Below, in pieces: positions 7,481-15,560 of a stretch of 33,043 nt of DNA. The DNA comes from Lachnospiraceae bacterium (lineage in GTDB: Bacteria; Bacillota; Clostridia; Lachnospirales; Lachnospiraceae). The notes below the pieces were generated by a model. The model searched no databases, had not been told where the DNA came from, and was given only the letters and a program-made list of their open reading frames with translations. Location of the stretch: assembly GCA_900757195.1 (NCBI GenBank), contig CAAEMZ010000038.1, positions 1 through 33,043 of the forward strand, written 5' to 3'. The first letter of the stretch is position 1. Every line of letters starts with the position of its first letter. The translations under genes and the position numbers were made by a program.

Positions 7481-8491
7481 ATGAAAAAATTTTATAAAAA
7501 TAATAAACAGGAGACCTACCTGATATTTACGATGGTTCTTATTGCGGTTCTTATCGGCGTTAAAAATCCTGTGTTCTTTACCGCTTCGAATTTTGCCGGA
7601 ATCATTCGAAATCTGATTATTGACGGGATGTTGGCATATGCGATTATGCTGGGAATCATTATTGGCGGCATCGATGTTTCCTTCCCTGCGATTGCGGTAT
7701 GTTCAATGTACATCACCAACCGTTTTGCAGAATCGGTGGATTACACGGGGCCGGTGATCCTGCTGTTCGTTATGGCCATGGGCATCGGACTGATTCTCGG
7801 GCTGATTAACGGTTTTTTGATTACACGTTTTAAGCTTCCGGCGTTTGTCGTGACACTGGGAACATCCAGCGCCTTTTATGGCCTGTTAATTTCTGTACTG
7901 GGCGGTTCTCAGGTGAATCGTCTGGTGGAACCGCTGGAAAAGGTCTCGAAGTTCCGTCTTTGGGTGGTAACTTCGGGAAATTCACAGACGATCATTCCCG
8001 TGACGTTTATTTTTATGGTACTGATTATGGGGATCACGTGGTTCATTTTGAATAAAACGATGCTTGGAAGAATGATTTATGCGATTGGCGGCGACCGGAC
8101 GGCCGCAGAGCGGGTCGGATTTCCTGTAAATAAAATCACGGTTTTTGTTTATGCTTACATTGGTTTGATTTCGGGACTTGCAGGTTTGTCCCATTCTATT
8201 CAGAGCCGGGCATGCATACCGACAGATTTAATGGGATGTGAAATGACGATTATTGCCATGGTCGTTCTGGGAGGAACGAAGATAAGCGGCGGCAGAGGTA
8301 CGGTGTTTGGGACATTTCTCGGATTGTTCCTGATTACGATGGTAGAAAGCTGTCTGATTCTTGTCGGGATTCCATCAACCTGGCAGACGCTGGTTATCGG
8401 CGTTGTTATTGTTGTCGGCACAGGCATATCTTCATATCAGGTACTCAAGGATCAGAAAAAAATTGCTCCGGTTTTGGAGAAGGATGAATAG
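7481..8491 (+). CDS. Sugar ABC transporter permease 1 (RbsC/LsrC-like)
   Basis: This is an integral membrane subunit of the BPD_transp_2 family, with about eight to ten hydrophobic segments over 336 aa. The family-typical GGIDVSFPAIAV segment, LGTSSAFYGLL, and the GGTKISGGRGTVFGTFLG motif near the C-terminus are visible. ATG 7481 is chosen, with AGGTG just upstream; the GTG at 7472 directly abuts the preceding stop. It pairs with the next gene as a heterodimeric channel, as LsrC-LsrD do. Confidence 0.92.
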   Translation: MKKFYKNNKQETYLIFTMVLIAVLIGVKNPVFFTASNFAGIIRNLIIDGMLAYAIMLGIIIGGIDVSFPAIAVCSMYITNRFAESVDYTGPVILLFVMAMGIGLILGLINGFLITRFKLPAFVVTLGTSSAFYGLLISVLGGSQVNRLVEPLEKVSKFRLWVVTSGNSQTIIPVTFIFMVLIMGITWFILNKTMLGRMIYAIGGDRTAAERVGFPVNKITVFVYAYIGLISGLAGLSHSIQSRACIPTDLMGCEMTIIAMVVLGGTKISGGRGTVFGTFLGLFLITMVESCLILVGIPSTWQTLVIGVVIVVGTGISSYQVLKDQKKIAPVLEKDE

Positions 8492-8503
8492 GGGGCGGAC
8501 TAC

Positions 8504-9505
8504 ATGGAAAAAAGAAACAGAATAAAAAAAATAATGGATGAAAATTCTGAGATTTTCCGCCTGCTTTTGATGATGATATTTGTTTTCATTCTGGTTCTTA
8601 TAATTATACCGGATAAATCAAAATTTTTGAGTATGTCGATGTTTCGTTCAATGATGACGCAGATGCCGGAAATCGGTATTCTGGCAACAGCCGTAACTTT
8701 TGCCATGCTTCTCGGCGGCATCGATTTATCTGTCGTCGGTATCGGAAATCTCTGCGGAATTATAGCGTCAATGCTGGTATTGCAGTTTTCAGGCAGTATC
8801 GGAGGAACCGGAGCTGTTCTTCTGGCCTATGGAATCGCAATGATGATCGGCGGTGTATGCGGCGCATTTAATGGGATTATCGTTCATTATCTGGGAATTC
8901 CGGCGATGCTGGCAACGCTTGGAACGATGCAGATATTTCAGGGAATCGCCATTATTATAACCAATGGTTCGGCAGTCACAGGTATGGACAGGGCCTACGG
9001 AGCATTAGGAACCGCCCAGATTCTGGGAATTCCGGCAATAATGATTTTATTTATTTTAATTATTGCGTTAATGACCGTGCTGCTCCAAAAGCGGAAATTT
9101 GGTATGGATGTTTACATGCTGGGGACGAACAATAAGGCTTCGGTATTTTCGGGAATCAGTAATGGAAAGATTACGATATGTACGTTTATCATCAGCGGCA
9201 TACTCTCTGCTGTGGCGGGAATTATTATTTCTTCCAGGGCGATGTCTGCAAAAGCAGATTATGGTTCTTCATACATATTGCAGTGCCTCCTGGTTGCTAT
9301 TTTGGGAGGAATAAGTCCTTTTGGAGGCAAGGGCAAGGTGATCGGTATTGTGCTCTCGATTATTACCCTTCAGATTTTATCCAGCGGGTTTAATATTCTG
9401 AGGTTCAGCAGCTACCAGAAAACTTTTATATGGGGATTTGTGTTGATTTTAGTCATGGTCATCAATCATATTGCCGATGAAAGAAAGCAAAAGGGCGGAA
9501 AATAA
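8504..9505 (+). CDS. Sugar ABC transporter permease 2 (RbsC/LsrD-like)
   Basis: This is the second BPD_transp_2-family permease, 333 aa, with a short basic N-terminus and about eight to ten membrane segments. The conserved GGIDLSVVGIGN segment, LATLGTMQIFQGIA and the GGISPFGGKGKVIG motif match RbsC-type permeases. The start lies 12 bases after the previous stop, behind GGGGGCGG (8491-8498). Two different permease genes rather than one homodimeric permease is the arrangement seen in Lsr and several pentose or rhamnose importers. Confidence 0.92.
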   Translation: MEKRNRIKKIMDENSEIFRLLLMMIFVFILVLIIIPDKSKFLSMSMFRSMMTQMPEIGILATAVTFAMLLGGIDLSVVGIGNLCGIIASMLVLQFSGSIGGTGAVLLAYGIAMMIGGVCGAFNGIIVHYLGIPAMLATLGTMQIFQGIAIIITNGSAVTGMDRAYGALGTAQILGIPAIMILFILIIALMTVLLQKRKFGMDVYMLGTNNKASVFSGISNGKITICTFIISGILSAVAGIIISSRAMSAKADYGSSYILQCLLVAILGGISPFGGKGKVIGIVLSIITLQILSSGFNILRFSSYQKTFIWGFVLILVMVINHIADERKQKGGK

Positions 9506-9563
9506 ACAGCGTTCATAATATTTTATGAAAATAAACAATAGTTCAAGAAAGGTGGTTTTTATC

Positions 9564-10463
9564 ATGGCAGACATGGATGGTATCAAGAAAAATGAACACG
9601 AGGGCATTGATCCGTTAAAGAATTTTCATACGGATGCAGCTCCGGGAAAAACAAATTATCACATTAAAGGCATGGATAATATGAGCTGGGGAATGAAAGA
9701 CCGTATGTCACGGATTTTCAATCCGAAAAGCGGAAATGCGTTAATTCTCGCAGTGGATCACGGTTATATATCCGGAGCTACAAGAGGTCTGGAACGTCTG
9801 GACCTTCTGCTTCCGGAGCTTCAGGAGGATATTGATGTGGTTATGGCAACCCGGGGAGCAATCCGAACCTGCCTTCCGCCGACATTCAATAAACCGATTG
9901 CGTTAAGATGTTCTGCAGGAAGTACCGTGCTTTCCGATGATGTTACGTCCGAAACAATCGGTGTGGATATAGAGGATGTTATTCGGATGAATGCCTCGGC
10001 AATGGCAGTTCAGACATTTTTGGGAACTCCGGATGAAAAAGAAACAATAACAAATCTCTGCCGGACAATTGATGTGGGAATCAAATATGGTATTCCGACA
10101 CTGGGTGTCGTTGCCGTCGGAAAACAGATGGCGCGCAGCCCGCAGTTTTTCTCTCTGGCAACCCGGGTGCTTGCAGAACTTGGCGCTCAGATTGTAAAAA
10201 CTTATTATTGTGACGATTTTGAAAAAGTTACGGCAGGCTGTCCGGTACCGATCGTCGTTGCGGGAGGCAAACAGCTTCCGCCGAATGAAGCGCTGACACT
10301 GGCTTACAGAGCAATCAGCGAAGGGGCGCACGGTGTGGATATGGGAAGAAATATTTTCCAGGCAGAGGATCCGAAAGCCATGGCAAAAGCAGTTGCAAAA
10401 GTTATCCATGAAAATTATACTGATAAGGAAGCGTATGAATTTTATCTGGATATAAAGCGATAG
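9564..10463 (+). CDS. LsrF-like class I aldolase / thiolase (DeoC/FbaB fold)
   Basis: This 299-aa TIM-barrel enzyme is clearly LsrF-like. Shared segments include RMSRIFNPKSGN, DHGYISGATRGLER, FFSLATRVLAELGAQIVKTYY, GCPVPIVVAGGK and the terminal GVDMGRNIFQ. The Schiff-base lysine is K212 in VKTYY, matching K203 of E. coli LsrF. LsrF transfers an acetyl group from a phosphorylated diketone to CoA and releases dihydroxyacetone phosphate. A related C-C cleavage giving a triose phosphate is expected here, on an unknown phosphorylated ketose or diketone. ATG 9564 follows AAAGGTGG by eight bases; the upstream in-frame start at 9525 lacks an SD. No LsrG-like gene accompanies it. Confidence 0.88.
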   Translation: MADMDGIKKNEHEGIDPLKNFHTDAAPGKTNYHIKGMDNMSWGMKDRMSRIFNPKSGNALILAVDHGYISGATRGLERLDLLLPELQEDIDVVMATRGAIRTCLPPTFNKPIALRCSAGSTVLSDDVTSETIGVDIEDVIRMNASAMAVQTFLGTPDEKETITNLCRTIDVGIKYGIPTLGVVAVGKQMARSPQFFSLATRVLAELGAQIVKTYYCDDFEKVTAGCPVPIVVAGGKQLPPNEALTLAYRAISEGAHGVDMGRNIFQAEDPKAMAKAVAKVIHENYTDKEAYEFYLDIKR

Positions 10464-10506
10464 ATTCTGTATCCGATAAGAAAGTTGATTATCAGAGGTG
10501 GTATAT

Positions 10507-11466
10507 ATGTATGATGTGGTGGCTATCGGTGAACTTTTAGTGGATTTTATTCAGGAAGATCCGACAGATACGGGAAAGCGGCTTTACAGCGCTAATCCGG
10601 GAGGCGCTCCCTGTAATCTTCTGGCAATGATGCGGCGCCTGGGTAAAGAAGCAGCGTTTATTGGCAAAGTTGGCAATGATGCCCTCGGATATATGCTCAG
10701 GGACGCACTGATTTCTCAAAATATCCATGTGGAAAATCTCTGTTTTGACAGCAAAGTACCCACAACTCTGGCGTTTGTTTCGAAAAATGAAGAGGGAGAC
10801 AGAACCTTTTCCTTCTATAGAAATCCGGGTGCGGATATGATGCTGGAATATGAAGAAATCCGTCAGGAGCTTTTGACGGAAACACGATTGTTTCATTTTG
10901 GGACCTTGTCTATGACACATGATAAAAACCGGAGTGGAACGATGCGGGCCGTGGAAACAGCGAAAAATAATGGTGCGTGGATCAGTTTTGATCCGAATAT
11001 CCGGGAACTGCTCTGGGATTCGGAAGCCTTATTGCGGGAACAGATGACATGGGGATTTGAGATGTGCGATATATTGAAAATTTCAGATTCTGAACTTCAG
11101 TGGTACACCGGTGAGCATGATCTGGACCGGGGGATTTCAGAACTTCGAAAAATAAGGGATATTCCTTTGATTTTTCTGACCATGGGCGGTGCCGGGAGCC
11201 GCGCTTATTACAAAGAGTTTTATGTGGAGGTTCCGGCCTGCCATATGTGGGAAACGGTTGAGACCACAGGCGCCGGAGACGCTTTTTTTGGAATCGTTCT
11301 GAGCCGGATACTTGACGAAGGGATGGAACATCTGAACCGGAAGATGCTTGAACATATTTTGAAATATGCCAATACAGGAGCGGCGATTGTAACCTCCAGA
11401 AAAGGTGCGCTGATGGTTATGCCGGAAAAAGAAGAAATCGAGGCAGCCATGATACATACCGCCTGA
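10507..11466 (+). CDS. PfkB-family carbohydrate kinase (fructokinase-like)
   Basis: This is an ATP-dependent sugar kinase of the ribokinase/PfkB family, 319 aa. The N-terminal substrate region reads NPGGAPCN (30-37). The C-terminal signature is TTGAGDAFFG, with catalytic base D258 and the GAGD anion hole at 255-258. The overall pattern, including GEGD-type strands and SFYRNPGADMML, is nearest to fructokinases, but the substrate cannot be fixed by eye. It starts at ATG 10507, preceded by AGAGGTGG (10494-10501). The operon thus carries this kinase, an FGGY kinase and DhaKL, three unrelated kinase folds in one transcription unit. Confidence 0.88.
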   Translation: MYDVVAIGELLVDFIQEDPTDTGKRLYSANPGGAPCNLLAMMRRLGKEAAFIGKVGNDALGYMLRDALISQNIHVENLCFDSKVPTTLAFVSKNEEGDRTFSFYRNPGADMMLEYEEIRQELLTETRLFHFGTLSMTHDKNRSGTMRAVETAKNNGAWISFDPNIRELLWDSEALLREQMTWGFEMCDILKISDSELQWYTGEHDLDRGISELRKIRDIPLIFLTMGGAGSRAYYKEFYVEVPACHMWETVETTGAGDAFFGIVLSRILDEGMEHLNRKMLEHILKYANTGAAIVTSRKGALMVMPEKEEIEAAMIHTA

Positions 11467-11499
11467 AATGAAACATAGTAACCCTCCTTTTCAAATATA

Positions 11500-11526
11500 G
11501 CGGATGCTGCAGTTTGTGGTATCCGC
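11500..11526 (+). terminator. Weak intercistronic hairpin before the FGGY kinase
   Basis: GCGGAT (11500-11505) can pair with ATCCGC (11521-11526), followed by a T-rich run (GCTTTGTTTATTT). The 124-bp gap is the longest inside the operon after the Gfo/Idh gene. The six-base stem is short, so partial attenuation is the most it could give. Confidence 0.3.
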
Positions 11527-11590
11527 GCTTTGTTTATTTGCGAAGAAGCTGATGGAAACGGTAAAACCGCGTTTTTGAGGGGGTATATAT

Positions 11591-13099
11591 ATGAATGGGT
11601 ATTTATTGAGTATTGACGAAGGAAATTCAAGTATAAAAATCGGGCTGTTTGACCGGCACGGACAACAGATTGGCATAAAGTCCTGCAGCAATATTCATTT
11701 GATTTCGGAAGAACCGGGATTTGAGATGTATGATTCGGAACTGCTTTGGCGGGAAGTTGGGAAAAAAATTGGCGATTTGATTCGAACATCCGGAATAAAT
11801 CCGAAGCAGATTTGCGGGATAGGGATATCGGCCTATGGCAACGGTCTTGTTATTCTGGGTGCGGATGGCAGACCGATCGACAATGGGATATATTCCAATG
11901 ATTATCGGGCCAACGCTCTTGCAGAGAGCCTGGCCGGAAACGATGATGGAAGGAAAATCCGGAGGCTGACGCAGGCGGGGCTGTGGGGCGGACAAACCGG
12001 GATGCTGTTAAAATGGTACAAACAATATCGGCCGGAAATATATAAACAAATTCGTCATATTCTTCTTCCCGGCGGATTTTTTATTTATAAACTGACCGGA
12101 AATTATGTCAGTGAGAAAAACAGTATGAGCGGTTCGTCGCTTCTGGATATGGAACGGGCAGATTATTCCCGGGAGCTGATGAAGCTTTACGGCATTGAGG
12201 AGATGTATCCATACCTTCCGGAACTGAAGGAAAAGGGAAGTGATATCGCCGGATATGTTACCGGAGAAGCGGAACGTCTGACCGGGATTCCGGCAGGCAC
12301 TCCGGTAACGGCAGGAATGATGGACAACATGGCGTGCTTTGTCGGCTGTGGGGCCGATGTTCCCGGAACTGTAAATATGATTGCCGGAAGCTGGTGTGTG
12401 AATCAGACCGTTTCTGAAAAAATTCTTCCCGGGGCATCTGCAAATATGTTTCATGTCTATCCCGGAAGATATTTGAACTGTTCATGGAGCGGAGCATCTG
12501 CCAACAATCTGGAATGGTTTGTGAAAAATTTTGGAGCGGCATTGGCAAAGGCGTCTGATTGCGGAAGAAATGAAGTATATTCTCGGATTGATGGGGTTTT
12601 GTCGAAGTTGGATGAAACTTCCGGAATTTTTTACCTGCCTTTTATTGCCCAGCCGAGTGTTCATCCGGAAGCAAAAGCCTGTTTTGTCGGAATAGAATTA
12701 AATACTTCAGCGGAAAAAATGCTGCGGGCGCTGGCAGAAGGAATTGTTTTTATGCATAAATATCATATGGAATTCCTTGAAAGAGGCGGCGGGCAGCCGG
12801 AGAAGGTGCGCCTCACCGGAGGCATCAGTAAAAGCGCTGCCTGGGGTCAGCTTTTTGCAGATATTCTGGAGGTGCCGGTGGAAATCACGGCATGTGAAGA
12901 AACCGGAGTTCTTGGAGCAGCCATCGCTGCAGGGGTTGGAACGGGGGTGTATGCGTCGTATTCGGAAGCCTACAGGGAATGTGTTCGGACAGCGCGAACC
13001 TATTGGCCTCAAAAGGAAAGGGCAGTGAGGGATTATCGGAAGAAATATAAGAAATGGCGCCGGCTGGCAGAGACGATGACCGGATTCTGGGAGAAATGA
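11591..13099 (+). CDS. FGGY-family carbohydrate kinase (L-xylulokinase-like)
   Basis: This 502-aa sugar kinase has the two actin-like domains of the FGGY family. The N-terminal LSIDEGNSSIKIGLFD is the phosphate loop. ICGIGISAYGNGL, SNDYRA and LPGGFFIYKLTGN follow. The catalytic Asp is D245 (GMMDNM), and the C-terminal VRLTGGISKSAAWGQLFADI and ETGVLGAAIAAGVGTGVY contact the nucleotide. From memory it resembles E. coli LyxK (L-xylulokinase) more than LsrK, including the NLEWF segment. It occupies the LsrK place in this Lsr-like operon. The start is at ATG 11591 behind GAGGGGG, and the gene is followed by the operon terminator. The substrate is probably a ketose or ketose-like solute; the exact one is unknown. 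Confidence 0.87.
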   Translation: MNGYLLSIDEGNSSIKIGLFDRHGQQIGIKSCSNIHLISEEPGFEMYDSELLWREVGKKIGDLIRTSGINPKQICGIGISAYGNGLVILGADGRPIDNGIYSNDYRANALAESLAGNDDGRKIRRLTQAGLWGGQTGMLLKWYKQYRPEIYKQIRHILLPGGFFIYKLTGNYVSEKNSMSGSSLLDMERADYSRELMKLYGIEEMYPYLPELKEKGSDIAGYVTGEAERLTGIPAGTPVTAGMMDNMACFVGCGADVPGTVNMIAGSWCVNQTVSEKILPGASANMFHVYPGRYLNCSWSGASANNLEWFVKNFGAALAKASDCGRNEVYSRIDGVLSKLDETSGIFYLPFIAQPSVHPEAKACFVGIELNTSAEKMLRALAEGIVFMHKYHMEFLERGGGQPEKVRLTGGISKSAAWGQLFADILEVPVEITACEETGVLGAAIAAGVGTGVYASYSEAYRECVRTARTYWPQKERAVRDYRKKYKKWRRLAETMTGFWEK

Positions 13100-13110
13100 A
13101 TCAAAAAAGA

Positions 13111-13148
13111 AACTCTATGCGATTGAAATTTTTCGCATAGAGTTTTTT
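13111..13148 (+). terminator. Rho-independent terminator of the sugar operon
   Basis: A perfect 12-bp stem (13111-13122 AACTCTATGCGA with 13133-13144) and a 10-base loop are followed by a run of six T (13143-13148). It lies 11 bases after the FGGY kinase stop codon. Confidence 0.93.
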
Positions 13149-13202
13149 ATGGAAGATTTCATTGCATACCAATATTTGTAAAACCGTTATTGAGGTTTTT
13201 TG

Positions 13203-13739
13203 TTATTCGATAATATATGCTGCAACGATTTCTCCGTAGTATGCGGTATGGTAATCCTTGTTTGCGCTGTGATAGCTGCTGTCCACGTTCTGCGGATAGA
13301 ATTTTTGATTGTTCTCATCTGTAATTGCCTGCGGGTTTTGTTTCTGTTTATAAATAACTCTGCATTCAAGCGTCAATGGCAATTCCCGAATTGCAGGAAC
13401 AGAAACGTATTCGGGTGTTTCCAGTGTCAGCCCTGCCAGATTGATTTTGTCAGCATCCCGCCCTGTCTTTGTCCCACATATTCCTAAAATCTTTTTGTCA
13501 AATTCTCCATAAGGAATATTGACGGTAAATTCAGGGTTCTGTTCCAAAAGTGTACGGGTAAAGCGGTTTTCACGAATAAAAACCGTGAATATCGGTTTTG
13601 CCCATTCAATGCCCATCATTCCCCATGAAATCGTCATCGTATTTACCTGTTTACCGGACTTTGTTGTTAAAAGGACGCCTTTTTGCAGGGAACTCATAAT
13701 TTCTCCGGCATAGTCCCAAATCTGGATTTTTCTTTTCAT
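13203..13739 (-). CDS. Flavin reductase-like FMN-binding split-barrel protein
   Basis: This 178-aa protein has the flavin-reductase-like split β-barrel. VLLTTKSGKQVNTMTISWGMMGIEWAKPIF is the usual FMN-phosphate-contacting segment, split here by residue changes, followed by FIRENRFTRTLLEQNPEFTVNIP. Members bind FMN and either supply reduced flavin to partner oxygenases or act on electrophiles. ATG 13737-13739 is chosen because AAGGA lies ten bases upstream; the GTG at 13748 would sit on top of that site. It is divergent from the HxlR-type regulator gene, which probably controls it. The codons are more AT-rich than in the neighbouring operons. Confidence 0.85.
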   Translation of the reverse strand: MKRKIQIWDYAGEIMSSLQKGVLLTTKSGKQVNTMTISWGMMGIEWAKPIFTVFIRENRFTRTLLEQNPEFTVNIPYGEFDKKILGICGTKTGRDADKINLAGLTLETPEYVSVPAIRELPLTLECRVIYKQKQNPQAITDENNQKFYPQNVDSSYHSANKDYHTAYYGEIVAAYIIE

Positions 13740-13771
13740 TGTATACACTTCCTTGTTTCATTGATGTTCTC

Positions 13772-13803
13772 ATGATATACTTATGTGAGCGTTTTGACAA
13801 GTA
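13772..13803. promoter_or_regulatory. Overlapping divergent promoter region with TACTT…AAGTA inverted repeat
   Basis: On the minus strand, TTGTCA (13800-13795) and TATCAT (13777-13772) are spaced by 17 bases, giving a good promoter for the flavin-reductase gene. On the plus strand, TTGACA (13794-13799) overlaps that -35; its best -10, TACTAT (13821-13826), is 21 bases away, so the HxlR promoter is weak or unusual. The half-sites TACTT (13778-13782) and AAGTA (13799-13803) form an inverted repeat across the minus-strand spacer and could be the regulator's operator. Confidence 0.5.
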
Positions 13804-13844
13804 CGCACTAAAATAACAGATACTATCTAAAAGGAGAGTATAAA

Positions 13845-14168
13845 ATGAAACAAGAAGTAAACATTACACCTTTTGCTTATGCGATGTCATTGATAGGCGG
13901 TAAATGGAAAATGCACATTTTATTCTGGCTGTGGAAAAAAGAAGTTTTGCGTTATAGTGAGCTAAAAAGAACGGTGGGAAAAATTACGCATAAAATGCTT
14001 AGTACACAATTGAAAGAATTAGAAGCTGACGGTCTGATTGTTCGTCGGGAATATCCACAGGTACCGCCAAAAGTGGAATATTCTATGTCCGAGCGAGGAC
14101 TGACCTTAATGCCGGTCCTCCAATCTCTTTGTGAATGGGGAAATGAACATATTCACGATAAAGTCTAG
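13845..14168 (+). CDS. HxlR-family winged-helix transcriptional regulator
   Basis: This 107-aa protein matches the HxlR (DUF24) family: MSLIGGKWKMHILFWL at the start, the recognition-helix region ELKRTVGKITHKMLSTQLKELEADGLI, and the wing REYPQVPPKVEYSMSERG. Many HxlR regulators sense quinones or electrophiles through a conserved Cys just before the LIGGKW segment. Here that position reads ITPFAYAM and has no Cys; the only Cys is near the C-terminus (SLCEWGNE). Classic N-terminal thiol sensing is therefore unlikely. The SD AAAAGGAGAG precedes ATG 13845. It probably regulates itself and the divergent flavin-reductase gene. Confidence 0.9.
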   Translation: MKQEVNITPFAYAMSLIGGKWKMHILFWLWKKEVLRYSELKRTVGKITHKMLSTQLKELEADGLIVRREYPQVPPKVEYSMSERGLTLMPVLQSLCEWGNEHIHDKV

Positions 14169-14194
14169 CGAAAACATGATCCTGCAAGCATGGA

Positions 14195-14226
14195 AAAACC
14201 GGCGTGATTTCTACCGCGCCGGTTTT
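14195..14226. terminator. Bidirectional terminator between the HxlR gene and aroA
   Basis: A 10-bp perfect stem AAAACCGGCG (14195-14204) pairs with 14217-14226. The right arm ends in TTTT for the plus strand, and the left arm gives a T-run on the minus strand. It serves the convergent HxlR gene and the aro operon. Confidence 0.85.
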
Positions 14227-14249
14227 GTCAAAAAATTTCATTGATTTCC

Positions 14250-15530
14250 TTATTTTCCACCCAGACCAAATAAATCTTCATAGAAACTTGGGTAGGAAAT
14301 ATTCACACAGTCGCTGCCGACGATTTCCGTTTCACCCTCACCTGCCAGTGCAGCGACAGCGAAAGACATGGCGATGCGGTGGTCCAGATGGCTCTGGATT
14401 TTTGCGCCCTTTGGTGCGGCACCGCCATTGATAATCATGCCGTCTTCAGTGGCTGTAATATCCACGCCCATGGCTTTCAGGTTTTCGGTCATAACAGCAA
14501 TCCGGTCCGATTCTTTCACTTTCAGTTCCGATGCATCCCGAATGATGGTCTGTCCTTCGGCAAAGGCAGCCATGACAGCGATAACCGGAAGTTCATCGAT
14601 CAGAGTCGGTATGATATCGCCTTCCACGGTGGTTCCGTGAAGGGCAGAATGGCGGACAACAATGTCTGCCACCGGTTCACCGCAGACTTTCCGGACGTTT
14701 TCCAGAGAAATATTTCCGCCCATGGCCTGGCAGACCTTTACCATACCATCGCGGGTCGGATTGATGCCTACATTTTCAATACAGATTTCTGAGCCCGGGA
14801 CAATAAGCCCGGCGGCCATAAAATAGGCGGCAGAGGAAATATCTCCCGGCACAATGATTTTCTGGGCTTCCAGTTTTTTCACCGGACGGAGGGCGGCGGT
14901 TGTGCCAATGGAAGTGATATCGCCGCCGCAGGCAGCCAGCATCAGCTCAGTGTGGTTGCGGGAAAGTACCGGTTCCGTCACGCTGGTTTCACCTTCCGCA
15001 TAAAGTCCGGCAAAGAGAATGGCAGATTTTATCTGGGCGGAAGAAACGGGAGAATCATAATGGATGCCGTGGAGGGGCTGACCGGTGATTTTCAACGGTG
15101 CGCAGCCATTTCCTTTCAGGCTTTCAATCGAAGCCCCCATCATGGACAGCGGTGTCATAATCCGTTTCATCGGCCGGGACTGAATCGAGGCATCACCGTT
15201 GATGACACAGTCAAAGGACTGTCCGGCGAGAATTCCGGACATAAGCCGGGTCGTCGTTCCGCTGTTTCCCGTGTCCAGAATATTTTCCGGCCGTTTCAGG
15301 CCGTGGAGGCCCTTCCCGTGGACACGGACGATGTCTCCGTTATTTTCAATCGCAATGCCCATCTGCCGGAAACAGGCGATGGAGGAGAGGCAGTCGGCGC
15401 CCTGGAGAAAATGGTGGACTTCCGTAGTTCCTTCGGCAATCGAACCGAGCATAATGCTCCGGTGGGAAATGGATTTATCCCCCGGAACAGAAACAGTTCC
15501 TTTTAATCCGTGGAGTGGATGAATTTTCAT
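14250..15530 (-). CDS. aroA: 3-phosphoshikimate 1-carboxyvinyltransferase (EPSP synthase)
   Basis: This enzyme joins phosphoenolpyruvate to shikimate 3-phosphate to make EPSP in the chorismate pathway. At 426 aa it has the usual length. Visible signatures are PGDKSISHRS near the N-terminus (substrate-binding Lys), LDTGNSGTTTRLM, the GDASIQSRPMKR segment, SSAQIKSAILFAG, the catalytic PTLIDELPVIAVMAA and RDASELKVKESDRI. The NSGTTTR loop is the Bacillus-like form. It is third in the minus-strand operon, 30 bases after tyrA, with AAAGGAG eight bases before the ATG, and is followed by a strong terminator. Confidence 0.96.
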   Translation of the reverse strand: MKIHPLHGLKGTVSVPGDKSISHRSIMLGSIAEGTTEVHHFLQGADCLSSIACFRQMGIAIENNGDIVRVHGKGLHGLKRPENILDTGNSGTTTRLMSGILAGQSFDCVINGDASIQSRPMKRIMTPLSMMGASIESLKGNGCAPLKITGQPLHGIHYDSPVSSAQIKSAILFAGLYAEGETSVTEPVLSRNHTELMLAACGGDITSIGTTAALRPVKKLEAQKIIVPGDISSAAYFMAAGLIVPGSEICIENVGINPTRDGMVKVCQAMGGNISLENVRKVCGEPVADIVVRHSALHGTTVEGDIIPTLIDELPVIAVMAAFAEGQTIIRDASELKVKESDRIAVMTENLKAMGVDITATEDGMIINGGAAPKGAKIQSHLDHRIAMSFAVAALAGEGETEIVGSDCVNISYPSFYEDLFGLGGK

Positions 15531-15560
15531 AGTATAAACTCCTTTAAAAAGTTTTTTGTA

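Noticed and set aside
100..13099. Calling the operon a true AI-2 (lsr) operon
   Set aside because: LsrG is absent, the FGGY kinase looks like L-xylulokinase, receptor contacts differ, and extra enzymes are not needed for AI-2 processing.
14952..15506. Plus-strand open frame of 184 codons inside aroA
   Set aside because: It is fully antisense to a well-supported aroA with conserved motifs.
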